Below, one piece after another: positions 1-10,488 of a DNA stretch of 64,000 bases. This DNA is from Chamaecyparis obtusa (lineage: Eukaryota > Streptophyta > Pinopsida > Cupressales > Cupressaceae). Location of the stretch: the NCBI GenBank assembly GCA_027943335.1, contig BSBK01008420.1, forward strand, positions 186,001 to 250,000. Direction: 5' to 3'. The notes beneath the pieces were generated by a model. That model did no database searches, was not told the DNA's origin, and saw only the letters and a list, made by a program, of their open reading frames with translations. Made by a program: the position numbers and the translations under genes. The first letter of the stretch is position 1, and each line of letters starts with the position of its first letter.

Positions 1-577
1 GGATTGTCACAAACTGCCTCTGTAATATTTGTATTATCAATGAGAATCACAGAATGTGGGAAACTAGAGGGCAGGAAGAAATGCCATGGATAGCTTCCCA
101 GGAAAGAGACTTTCTTTTTTACAAAATGTGAATTTTGAGCTCTACAAACTCTCAAAAAACAATATATACATCCCTCACTGCACGCAGGTAGGAGTCCAAA
201 AAACTAACCAAGGGTTACAAATTTTAAAATATAATAATCAACCCTAGGTTGAGACAAGACTGACCCTCAAAAGCTCTAAGAAAAGTTGACAAATAGATCC
301 AAAATCTCATGATTGCATATCTTTCTGTACCAGGACCACCTATAGACACACCATCCCGGATTCAACAACCTTTCCTTCAACAAGCCTCACCATGAATGCC
401 ACAAAAGTACCTCACCAGGACAAGAAATGACCCCTGACGGCTGGTTGGACCGCCTCATCATCTTCCCTTAACTGCGCATGTCCTCAAAAGTCATAAATTT
501 CTAGCTACTGCCACTCGTAAACATCTCTATAGAAGAAAAGCCCATGAAAGGAGTCACACTGTCTTTGCAATAACATT

Positions 578-1363
578 GGTCGCATGATCGCATGAGCTCA
601 AAAAGCCTCATGTGATCATCTAACAAGCCTCTTAGAATCTTCCATTCGCTTCGCAAGACACTTGGGCTCATCTATTGACTACAATTTTAGCCTTTGCTTC
701 ACCCTGGGTTGACCTTCCCTTTAGTCATAGAGTCACATGATGTCTTCCTTAACCCCAGGTCTGTTCAGCGACTATGCAAAATCCTTTAACAGTGTACTTG
801 CTTTACCAACCCCAGGCCCACCTGCAAGCTAAGATTATAATCTAACAGTGGGTGCAAGATCTCATGGGGTTGAAAGATCCCATGAGATCTTATGACCACC
901 GTAGATCTCTTTTCCACCACCACCAAACTACAACCTAGACCCACAGAAATGCCAACTCAGTCCAACCCACGGTAGCACCATAGGAAACCTGCACGTCGGC
1001 TGGACCCACATCAACACTGCCGGGAAGCATCAGAAGGATCTCACAGTGGTCGCATGATTGCATGGGATCAAAAGATCCCATGCAAACATGTGACCACCAT
1101 AGATCTTGAATCTATGAGGGCACATGTTACCATGCCTCCTACAACCTTCACCAACCGCTAAGAAATGGACATGTCACCACCCATGAAACCACTGTCGGAG
1201 CTGAAACCTCATTGACCATTGATGACCCATCGCATGGTGTTAACTACTCGAACCGTGAACTATTTATCATTTAGAACTTTACCGCGACCACTAGGATTCT
1301 CATCGGACGGTTGTCACATGATCACATGGGGTTGGAAGATCCCCTGTGAACATGTGACCACCG
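578..1363. repeat. Four dispersed imperfect hairpins
   Basis: Four 43-57-nt imperfect palindromes lie at 578-620, 848-900, 1046-1098 and 1307-1363. Each reads roughly GTCGCATGATCGCATGG, a short loop such as TCAAAAGA, then the complement ending CATGTGACCAC. The unique DNA between them differs, so they are not a simple tandem array. Six similar hairpins occur at 20614-21648. Confidence 0.75.
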
Positions 1364-1489
1364 TCGAATCTTCCACACTGGTAATGGTTATGAGGAATTG
1401 GGGACCCACCTAGTCAGCGTTGTACACTTGTGAAATGTCGATGCCAGAGGAAGAAGTGTGAAACATTAGGGGTCAAAAAAATAGAGTGT

Positions 1490-1600
1490 TTTTAGACCAA
1501 AGATCGAAAACATAGAGGACTTTCAGACTGAAGGTTGAAAACATCCTAAGCTTTTGGACTAAAAGGCAGAAAACACAGAGGGTTTTCAACACTGAACTTT
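1490..1600. repeat. Short direct repeats around CGAAAACA-AGAGG-TTTTC
   Basis: About three degenerate copies of a 30-35-bp unit containing GATCGAAAACATAGAGG followed by TTTTCA-like sequence. The same unit recurs at about 21740-21965 inside the intact family member. Confidence 0.55.
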
Positions 1601-1860
1601 TTTTCCTAGAACACAGTCGCAGTGGTGCACAAACAAATCTTGCAACATTAAAACTTGAATAACTTCCTAGGTATTGTGAATTAAGTTATGCAATCTGAAC
1701 TAGGGCAAGGTGACACATCAAAGGACATGGGGTTCGGAGCACAAAGCATAAAACTTAGTGGATCCATTTCACAAGTGAAAACAAGCTGTAGTAGGGTTGG
1801 ATAAAAATAGAGACCTGGAAAATTAGCCAAATTTCCAAAATGGAAATTTTGTGCAATAGG

Positions 1861-2252
1861 AAGTATATAGAGCCCCTTATACCCCCCTTGTTTCGGCTTT
1901 CTACTTTAGAAGTGTGAAACAGGGTGATAAGAAAAACTCTATATACTAGATATGTAGAGTATTGAAAAGTCCTTTCCTAAACCAATTATAAGGATTCTTA
2001 ACCTTCCTAAACTAGTTCAAGGGGTTAGTTATCTAAATGATGATTCCAATGCCACTAACAGCACTAAAAATAGAGTTACCGAACTTAAGTTATGATGAAA
2101 AGAGTGAATGTCTGTCTAGATGCATAAGAAGGGAAATCCGAGTTTACCCTAAGGAAACCCTAATAAAAACCCTAATTTACACTTATAAACAAGGAAAAGA
2201 GAGAAATAATTACTCATTCTTACCATTTTCAGATTCGAAATGAGGAAGTAAG
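1861..2252. other. Non-coding gap between element and PMD pseudogene
   Basis: No convincing coding or RNA feature. The sequence could hold the right end of the preceding element and the 5' flank of the PMD pseudogene. No clear TATA box or TSD was found. Confidence 0.4.
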
Positions 2253-4330
2253 ATGTCGAGAAGAGAAGAACTTCGAGCGAGAAACCTAGAGATTCTGAGA
2301 CACGGCCTAGCTACCAGACGGTCACTACCTGAGGTGATTTTTCTATTATCTGCCTTTGTACTTTCCAAATTCCTATTTTTCATAGATGTAGATGACTGAT
2401 ATGATGTTTGTTTGTTCTTGCAGGACTTGGTCTGTTTCTAAGAGCATCCCTTTGGAGAGTTTCTAGTCATGGTCAGAGAGAGACTATCCAAGCTTGATGA
2501 TGAGGAGATGTAGTTACTAAAGGATGTGGGACTATACTGGGTATCAATCCTTCCATAGATCAGACTACACTGAGCCATTCTATCAGCTCTAATAGAGAGG
2601 TGGGATGAGGATACATGCTCTTTCCATCTTCCCTCTAGTGAGATCATAGTGACATTAGAGGATGTCTACAGGATCATGTAGCTTCCAGTTCGAGGTGAGA
2701 CCGTTAGACCTAGAGCACAATGTTCTTGTGAGGAGATTTTTGTAGACATAGAGTATTTTATAGGATGGCTTCCACAGATGCGGACCCGGTTAGATCATGT
2801 CCTATTATCATCCACACTGTCAGGCCCTACACCTTTAGTATGGAAGGTGATGCTTTACATAGTAGCCTTGGTTGTGTTACCCAACTCAAAGGGTACTATA
2901 TTTTGTTCACCACTGACGCATCTCATACAGAGGATGGAGAGAGATAGGACTATGTTCTCATGGGGTCGCTAGGTCAGTTAGTGAGGTATCAGTGGGAGAG
3001 TTTGTTGACATGCATGCTCTTGTAGATTTGGATGTTTGAGCATTTTACATGTACACATGTATAGGGAGTTCCAGTGATGGTAGATGTGATCACATCAAGA
3101 GCCTTCACGTATCCCTTGAGAGATATTTGGCAGTTTGGAGATATGCTCTACTAGAGAGTACAACTAGACTGCATTATGAGCACTAATGTGATATGGAGAC
3201 CCTACTACTGGATGATAGAGTGGCTTGATACATGATTCCAGATGAGACATTCATAGTAGCGTAAGTTGCTAGAGGGTCATCAAAGTCACATAGTGATGCC
3301 CTACTATTATGATCAGGTGATGAGGCAGTTCAACTTATTATAAGGAGTCCCTAAAGCAATACCTCACTATGTACATATGACAAGATACTATTAGAGACTC
3401 AACGCCATACACTGACCATTGATAGCAAACATAGAGGATAGAGATGCAAAAGAGACAAAGGACATAGAGGTACCATTAGATGTGACCTATTCAAGCATGA
3501 GCCGAGATTCCATCAGGTACTGGAGTTTGTAGGGGATCCATCCTATCTTTCCTGAGGATTATCCCACAGGTGATCTAGGTTTTACAGAGGGGATGCAGCA
3601 GGATAGTGGTGCCACCAAGGAGGATGAGGATATCAGAGATGAGGAGGAGCACATCTCTGAGGGAGATCCCATGGAGGAGGAAGAGAGAGTAGAGGAGGGA
3701 GATGAGGACATGCCCCCAGCTGGTGATACTGTATCAGATATACCTATTACTTGTGCATCACTATTGAGATCACGACGGCCCCCATGGCCCCACACAGAGA
3801 CACCACCATCAAGACCTAGATATAGAGAGCATGGAGAGAGTAGTCAGTCCATGCCCCCACCATCTAGACACCTTAGTGACGTCTATGAGGGAGACCTAGG
3901 TATGAAATATGAAATTTGATTGAATATGTGATTTGATTTGAGATAAACAGGACATTAGACTGATAAAATTTTTCTTTCTATAGCTAGCATAGCGGAGTGG
4001 AGGAGCTTTGTATCCAAGATTCTCAAGGATACAATTATATCCTATCGACTACCAGCCGATGAGAGAGAGTCTTCCATCAGTCACAGAGATCCCGGTAGAC
4101 ATGCCGACATCTTTGCATGTATCTAGCGAGAGCTAAGATTATGTAGAGAAAGAGAGGAGAAGCTGATGGCAGAGGTACAAAGTCTTTGAGGATGTTCATA
4201 TGGTATGAACATATCGAGGAGCCATACATGGACACATAAATCTTCATCTTCCTAGTACAGAGTAGAGAGATTTGGGAGCCATCGGCCATTAGAGCGACAT
4301 AGTGATAGACATAGTGATAGATAGGGCCAT
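2253..4330 (+). pseudogene. Plant mobile domain (PMD, aminotransferase-like) pseudogene
   Basis: PMD proteins (MAIN-like, often carried by transposons) are plant-specific. Some act in silencing and genome stability. The start at 2253 gives MSRREELRARN... and a plausible intron at 2334-2423 (GTGATT...TTGCAG). From 2424 the reading shows the family core: VRERLSKLDDE, then ALIERWDEDTCSFHLPS, then VTLEDVYRI and LPVRGE, and about 200 codons later YYYDQVMRQFN, the usual final PMD block. The tail is acidic (3600-3720, many Asp/Glu). After a probable intron near 3920-3985 comes a short charged stretch around EWRSFVSKILKD and RELRLCREREEKLMAEV, typical of the C-terminal coiled coil. Many in-frame TAG/TGA/TAA codons (for example in the 2424-2700 block) and frame changes show it is dead. 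Family assignment is from motif recognition. The intron positions are inferred. Confidence 0.7.
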
Positions 4331-4555
4331 TGGCCACATATGTATCAAAACTTGAAAAAAAAAATTTGATGAATGAAAAAATTTCTCTACTGATTAGTTT
4401 TATGCTTGATTACTATGCTTTCATCAATATAAAACTTAATAGAAAGGAAGAAAGAAAGAAAGTGCATAAATATATTCAATATGTAATTTTTCTAAAACTA
4501 CATAAGCTATAAAACAAATCTTTATAAGGAATATATAAATACATAGGAAAACAAA

Positions 4556-5650
4556 TGAACTTAAGGATAATAACATTTAAGATGCATAGTATTAATGGGT
4601 TCCTTAAAAGAAACACCATCCATATTAGAAAGTTTATAAGCACCTGAACCAAACTCTTCAATAATAACAAAAGGTCCAAGCCAATTAGGGCTAATTTTCC
4701 CTTTTCATCTAGTAAAGCATTCACATTTTGTTGATTCTCATAAAGGACTAAATCACCAACTGCAAATGTTTGTTCAATTACCTTATGATTATATTGTTTC
4801 TGAAGAGATTTATGATAAGCTTTTATATGTTCTAACGCATGTATTTGTTGTTCATCCAACATTTCTAATTCTTGTAAGCATTGATCATGAAAAGTATCTT
4901 TATCAATTATCCCATGAAATGAAACATGTAAAGAAGGTATTTCTAGTTCCAAAGGCATAATAGCATCAATACCATAGATAAGGTTGTAAGGAGAAGTACC
5001 CGTGGCAGTACAAACACTAGTCTTATAGGTCCATAAAGCATAAGTCAGTTGAGTATGCCAATCTTTTGCATGCTTACTAACTATTTTTCTCAAAATTTGT
5101 TCAATAATTTTATTTGATGCTTTAGCTTGTCCACTAGATTGAGGACTAGTAAGGAGTTGAAAATCTATGTTGAATTTTATGTTTCTCCAAGAATTTCGTG
5201 ACTTCTTTGTTTTTAAAAGAGGTTGCATTATCTAAAATTATTGTTGAAGGAATACCAAATCTTGTTATGATATTATTAAGGATGAAATCACAAATAACAT
5301 CCACTATTGTTGAACAAAGAGGGACAGCTTCATCCCACTTTGTGAAGTAATCTGTAGCAGTGAGAATGTAAGTATGTCCTTGAGAAGAAGCCAGTGAGAT
5401 TTTTCCAATAAGATCAAAACCCCAAACACTAAAAGGCCATGGAGAAACCTGATTATGAAGCTCACGAGCAGGAGCATGAATCAAATTACTATGTTGTTGA
5501 CATTGAGGACATTTCTTAACAAACATAAAAGAATATTGTTCCATTGTTTGCTAATAATATCCCATTTGAAGCAATTTATTAACTAGAGATTTTCCACCAA
5601 AATGTCCCCCACAAGAACCAAAATGAGCTTCTGCTAAAGCTATAGGAATT
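4556..5650 (-). pseudogene. Gypsy integrase (HHCC, catalytic core, GPY/F) pseudogene
   Basis: Integrase inserts the element cDNA into host DNA. The N-terminal zinc finger is visible as AHFGSCGGHFGGK (two His, 5640-5600) followed by CPQCQQH. The core begins WGFDLIGKI with the first Asp, then HTYILTATDYFTKW, then the second Asp in IILDNATSF. The third acidic residue is in QAKASNKIIEQ. The C-terminal part has WHTQLTYALWTYKTS and, in another frame, NWLGPFVIIEEFGSGAYKLS, a GPY/F module, ending HLKCYYP near 4560. A stop near 5550 separates the zinc finger, and frameshifts occur near 5150-5220 and 4690. It lies directly downstream of the second RNase H. No chromodomain is seen. It is not functional as it stands. 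Confidence 0.8.
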
Positions 5651-6640
5651 TTAGTTCTATTGAGACATATTAATAATAATCCTTCATAAGAGCATTTGTA
5701 GAGCGTACCTCCTAAAATGATGTAATGTGCTGCAAGTTTCCTAATACAATTACACATGTTCCTTGTTGTTGATTCAGGAAAAGTACCATCCTTCAAAAAA
5801 TGAAAAATATGTGAATACCATTCATCTGAATGCAAATTGAAACAATCAGAGGTAATCTTATCATAAATTGTAGGGCATTTAAGAGTTTGTATAGTAAATT
5901 GAAAGTTTTTAGCATTATTCTCGAGACAAACCAAAGAAGCTCTACTTGCCATGGCATCTGCATGTCGATTATCCTTCCTAGGTAAAATATGAATGGTATA
6001 AGAGGAGAATTGTGAAAGCACATCAAGAGCTAAATATCTATATTGTATCATTTTAGCATTCTTAGTCTGATACCCTCCTTTAATTTGTTCAAAAATTAGT
6101 TGTGAATCTCTGTATATTTGTAAATGTTTGATATTGAGGGATGAAGTTTCTCGTAGTCCAGGTATAAGAGCTTCATACTCCACAATGTTATTAGTACAAG
6201 GAAAGGTTAATTTATATGATAAAGGGATGGGTTTTTTCATAGGCAGAATCAAGATGATACCCACACCAAAACTTGTCTTACACTTAGACCCATCAAAATA
6301 TAATTCCCAAATATCATCCTGTTGAATAGCTAGGATATTATCATCAGGAAATTCTATTGAAGTAGAAAATTTATTTGAATGAGGACAAGGAGCTTCAACT
6401 AGATAATCTTTCAATGCTTGTCTCTTAATAAACTTTTGAGAAATAAAATTAAGATCAAATTTTGTAAGCAACATCACCCATTTTGCCAATTGGCCAGAGA
6501 GACCAGTTTGTGAGAAAAGATGTTTCAAAGGATCAAATTTGACAATCACATTAACTTCAACATTTATAAGATAATGCCCAAGCTTCTGACATGCATAAAC
6601 TAGAGCTATACATTGTCTTTCTAAATCTGTATATCTTGTT
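5651..6640 (-). pseudogene. Gypsy dual RNase H region pseudogene
   Basis: From 6640 leftwards the RT-linked RNase H gives RYTDLERQCIALVYACQKL, then KFDPLKHLFSQTGLSGQLAKW. A spacer follows. A second RNase H starts about 6309 with ELYFDGSKCK (catalytic Asp), then FPCTNNIVEYEAL (catalytic Glu), the third acidic position in YRDSQLIFEQIKGG, and a late Asp in ILPRKDNRHADAMA. RNase H removes the RNA strand during reverse transcription. An additional RNase H of this kind marks Tat-type elements. Most of this block (6549-5551) is one open stretch of 332 codons, the longest in the element. An in-frame stop lies upstream near 6643 (DQKTRY reads as stop-KTRY). Confidence 0.75.
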
Positions 6641-7640
6641 TTTTAATCTAGTAAAGTCTAACTAATGTAATACACAGGTCTTTCTTTACAATAATTATCA
6701 ATTTGAGCTAACAATGCACTCATGGCCCGCAGAGTCACTGAAGTGTATAAATGGAATGCTTTATCAAATTTAGCAGGTTGCAAGATAGGAGGATTCGCAA
6801 GATACTCCTTAAATTGCTCAAAATTTTGTTTACACTCATCATTCTAAGAGAAAGTAGTATCCTTTCTAAGAAAGGAAGTAAAAGGGATAGTTCGGTCCAC
6901 TAAATTAGAAATAAAGTGGCGAATAGCTTGTATTTTTCCTTATAAACTTCGTAACCAAGAAATATTCTTAGGAGGAGGCATATTAACAATAGCTTCAATC
7001 TTTTCAGTATCTACTTCGATGCCTCGCTTAGAGATTATAAATCCTAATAATTTTTTGAAATCAACTCCAAAGACACATTTCTTAGCATTCAATCTCATGT
7101 TGTAACTTCTAATCCTTTCAAATATCTTTCGTAAAATAATAACATGATCTTCTCTTTGTATAGATTTTTCCAAGATATCATCCACATAATCTTCAAGAAT
7201 CTTATGAATGTAATCATGAAAAATCAGAGTCATAGCCCAATGATAAGTTGCTCCTGCATTTTTTAATCCAAAATGCCTCATGACCCAACAAAAGGTTCCC
7301 TAAGGTGTTATAAATGTAGTTTTAAATTTATCTTTAGGAGGGATAAAGATTTGATTATATCCCGTAAAACCATCCATAAAAGATAACAAAGCATGGCCCA
7401 CAGTTGAATCCATAATCATATCGGTATTAGGTAACGGGAAATCATCTTTCATGGATGCCTTATTTAAATCTCTGAAATCAGTACACGTTCTTATCTTATT
7501 TTCTCCTTTTGACACATGCAAAATGCTTGAAATCCAATCTGAGTAATCAATAGAATGAATGAATCCAGAATCCAATAAGTTTTCAATTTCACCTTTGACT
7601 AATAAGGTGATTCGTGGATTGATATTTCAAATTTTTTGTT
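6641..7640 (-). pseudogene. Gypsy reverse transcriptase pseudogene
   Basis: The 7575-7300 block shows SILHVSKGENKIRTCTDFRD, then LNKASMKDDFPLPNTDMIMD and DGFTGYNQI, where the conserved palm Asp lies in SFMDGFTGYNQ. The next block (7281-6940) has FGLKNAGATYHWAM, then ILEDYVDDILEKS. This carries the YVDD active site with both Asp residues intact, followed by LNAKKCVFGV and LLGFIISKRGIEVD. A stop (TAG) near 7300 separates the two halves. Beyond 6940 the thumb region continues with further stops (near 6845). These are standard gypsy RT motifs. The enzyme would copy element RNA into DNA, but the frame is broken. Confidence 0.85.
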
Positions 7641-7689
7641 TCAGATGTTTCATATTTGGTTTTAAAATGATGTTATGAGTAACAATCTT

Positions 7690-9260
7690 AGAATCTATAC
7701 CTGGCATATTTGAATATGTCCAAGAAAATATGTCCTTAAATTCAAGCAAAAGGGAAACCAACTGATCACGTTCATCCTTTCAGAGTTGTTTTCATTTACT
7801 TGAATATCAATAGTTTCAGTGATTAATAAATCACTTCTTATCGGAGAATCCATTGGTAAAGGAAGAGTATCATGTTCTTCATGTTCTCCAAAATAAGCAT
7901 AAGTTTTTAAACAATAAGGCTTTCCTCGTTTGTGATGAAACTTAGGTAAATCCTCATAAACCCCTAAAAATTCTATTAAGGCTTCATCTTTAGGAAAAAT
8001 ATCTAAAGAGGATTGTTGATTAAGGTCAATAAGCAATGGGTTAACCAACTTCAACTAGCCACTGCAAATATGATTAAAATTAAGAGGAAAAGTTGATGGT
8101 TGTCTATAAGGATTGAATCCTAATCCATATGTATGATCATAAAATTCATTATCCAAAGGTACTTGTATACCTTGTTCATATTTACCACATCATTTCCCAT
8201 TAAATCCTAATTTCTTAAGAAAATGGTAACCAGGACCATATCGATCAATCATGTCAGAAGGAGTCCAAGCAACAGCATATGTCACAATGTCATAACAATC
8301 AGGCTTTATAGTTTCAATTGTTTCATTAATCATAGCAGCAACAAAATTACTTTTTAGTTCCCTAGGCAGGGGAGAAGAAATAATTTTTTTTTTGTCAAAT
8401 TCATTTTGTTGCTTCATGAATTCCAAATCAGAGACCTCGTATTCTCCAATAAACGTAGGATTAAAATCCAATGTCCCCCAATCATACTCAGTCAAAGAAG
8501 AAGAAGATGGAGCTTCTTGTTGTTGAATCTTAGGTTGTATTTTTTTTTGTTTTTCAATCTCTTTACTAGGTTGAAGAGGTCAAGAGATTTTGGCATATTC
8601 TATATTTAAGCAAGGATTCAGGGTATCATCTTCATGTAATGTATACATTAAGTTGTGATAGATGAACTGAACCTTGTGATGAAGAGTAGAAGGAACTGCA
8701 TGCATAGTATGTAACCACGGTCTTCCTAAAAGAAGGCTATAATTGAGAGGTCCAGGCATAACATGAATAGGAGTATTTAAGATAACTGGACCAACTTTAA
8801 TGGGTAATGTAATAATGCCCAAAGTTCTCTTTGTAATATTGTCAAATCCATGCATAGGAACATTATCAGGTTGAATAGTAGTAAGATCAACCTTAATTTC
8901 CTTGAGCATATCCATGCTACAAACATTAAGTCCAGATTCATTATCAATTAATGTTCTTCGAATGATACTCTGATTAATAGAGACAACCACCATAAGAGTA
9001 TCATATTGATTATGCACCTCTAGGGAAGGTAAATCATTATTAGAAAACATAATAGGAGGTACAAAAGGCATAGTATGTATATAATCCAAAATAGAATGAA
9101 TGTTCTCTTGATTAGGAGGTGAAACAGGAAGAGTAGATAAAGCTTTTTGAAATGCCTCATGATATGTCGGGGAAGTTTGAAGTAATTCCCATAAAGATAT
9201 CTTAGCAGGAGTGGCATGTAATTGGTCAACTAAGTTATACTCCTTAAAGGTAGATGGATA
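7690..9260 (-). pseudogene. Gypsy aspartic protease with downstream G-patch
   Basis: The 9089-8580 block carries a retropepsin-like fold: LIDNESGLNVCSMDML, where the catalytic D-[TS]-G is D-N-E, so the Gly is replaced, then GFDNITKRTLGIITLPIKVG, then the flap-distal LLLGRPWLH. The same frame runs without a stop codon except one near 8580 into TEYDWGTLDFNPTFIGEYEV and then YGPGYHFLKKLGFNGK, a stop, and CGKYEQGIQVPLD, which fits a G-patch (glycine-rich nucleic-acid-binding) consensus. Upstream, LWELLQTSPTYHEAFQKAL (about 9190-9130) is the usual segment before protease in plant gypsy elements. 8054-7695 gives a further open spacer before RT. The altered active site and the stops indicate loss of function. 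Confidence 0.7.
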
Positions 9261-9267
9261 CCTAGGT

Positions 9268-10070
9268 GGGTATGTGCAAGATCATGAGGGGCCAAAAAGT
9301 GGTGATGTCAGTTCAAAACTTTGACAATGTAGTTGACAACTTTTTTTCATCCGAATTTGATAAAACGAAAAGGGTATGTTAAGGATATTATCAGCTTTCT
9401 ATCGATATAATTGTTGTCAAATTTTGAATTTGGTAAGTAATTATTAGTTATTTTGTAATTGAGCTACCTCTAAAGTGCTAATTTATATACTGATTGAAAA
9501 ATGACTATAACTTTCAGACGGTATAACATTTTTGAAATCCAAAAAATGCATCACATTCTATGCTTCACCTACTATAAAGAAAAATAAATGAAAATTGAAT
9601 TTTGTAAAGTTTTGAATGAGTTAAGGTGGTCAGACACAGGATTTTTTTATTCTAAAAATGTTGTAGCAAAAAATTTATAATTAATTATGTTTCTAGAATA
9701 AAATTACAAAAAATATGCGTCACATCTGGGCATGAGTCTACTACTTATATATAAAATCTTATTATAAAATATTATCATTTTATTATGATTAAGGTGGTCA
9801 GACATACACCTACTTCTTATTTTTTTCCTAAAATTTTTGTACTGCTGCATTGAACTCTATACTTTTCACCAATCATACTAAATTTTTCTCAAAAAAAGCC
9901 TAGTAGTTTAGAAACTACATTCAATTTTCTATAGATTCTATTCTTACAACTTTTTGATATTAGGTTCATAGCTAGTTGAAATTTTCATGTCAAGTTGACT
10001 AACCCTGATTTGCTGATTTTTCATTGCCACTTAAGGGCATAGTTTGGCCCCTCATGATCTTGCACATACC
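9268..10070. mobile_element. 803-bp non-autonomous TIR element, copy 1
   Basis: The ends are inverted: GGGTATGTGCAAGATCATGA at the left, and its complement ending TCTTGCACATACC at the right. The TIR match is about 28 bp. The same sequence occurs at 44926-45728, also 803 bp long. TAGGT (9263-9267 and 10071-10075) flanks it as a likely 5-bp TSD. Joining the flanks restores the gypsy reading frame around PRY (RYVQ on one side, RYPSTFKEY on the other). There is no coding capacity. A phrase TTAAGGTGGTCAGACA is repeated twice inside. The superfamily is unknown. Confidence 0.85.
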
Positions 10071-10075
10071 TAGGT

Positions 10076-10488
10076 ACTTGAGGAAGAATAGGTTGAGAAG
10101 GAGGTAAAGAAATTGAAATAGTAGGATGAGGTTTATTCTGTGTGAGATAAGCATATGGAATGGAATCAGTGTTATCAAATAAATCCAAAGGATCTCTAGG
10201 TTTACCCTTACTAGTTATACAAGGACATCCTTTTACCATCATCAAAGGTGTAGGATATATCATCTTAGGTTTATCAATGTTACAAATAGTGGGACATGAA
10301 GGTAACCATGCACACACCCTATGGTAAAGGTTAATTGGAGAGGTTGTGGAGGAGAGTGAAATAGGAATAGGATCCGTGGAGATCGTATTCAAACCATTTT
10401 CATCCTCACTACCATGTACATCATTAGGGAATCTATCCTCTTGTACAATAAAAGCCTCATCAAAGTACTGAAAATGAAAATCATACAT
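10076..10488 (-). pseudogene. Gypsy pol-upstream segment, cut by the TIR element
   Basis: A minus-strand stretch of about 138 codons, starting MYDFHFQYFDEAF and proline/serine-rich (NKPHPTISISLPPSQPILPQ), reads to PRYV at the insertion point of the 803-bp element. It continues past it as PRYPSTFKEYNLVDQLHA at 9260. It corresponds to the low-complexity linker before the protease in plant gypsy polyproteins. No zinc knuckle was seen. The last residues of this open frame are read from the inserted element and are not original. Confidence 0.5.

Larger units (their letters stand above)
1..1860. mobile_element. Partial hairpin-bearing TIR element (same family as 18932-22152)
   Basis: No coding region is recognisable. 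The stretch shares three things, in the same order, with the right half of the element at 18932-22152: dispersed imperfect hairpins built on GTCGCATGATCGCATG, then a run of short repeats around CGAAAACA, then a subterminal segment with AACTTGAATAACTT-CTAGGT. The last segment (about 1650-1740 here, 21985-22050 there) is clearly homologous but diverged. The left part lies outside the window, and I cannot place the right terminus exactly because the TIR is not well preserved. Seen: the shared modules. Inferred: a second, older member of one non-autonomous family. Confidence 0.5.

Noticed and set aside
3593..3919. Acidic 108-codon open frame as an independent gene
   Set aside because: It is in the right place and composition for the acidic C-terminal tail of the PMD pseudogene.
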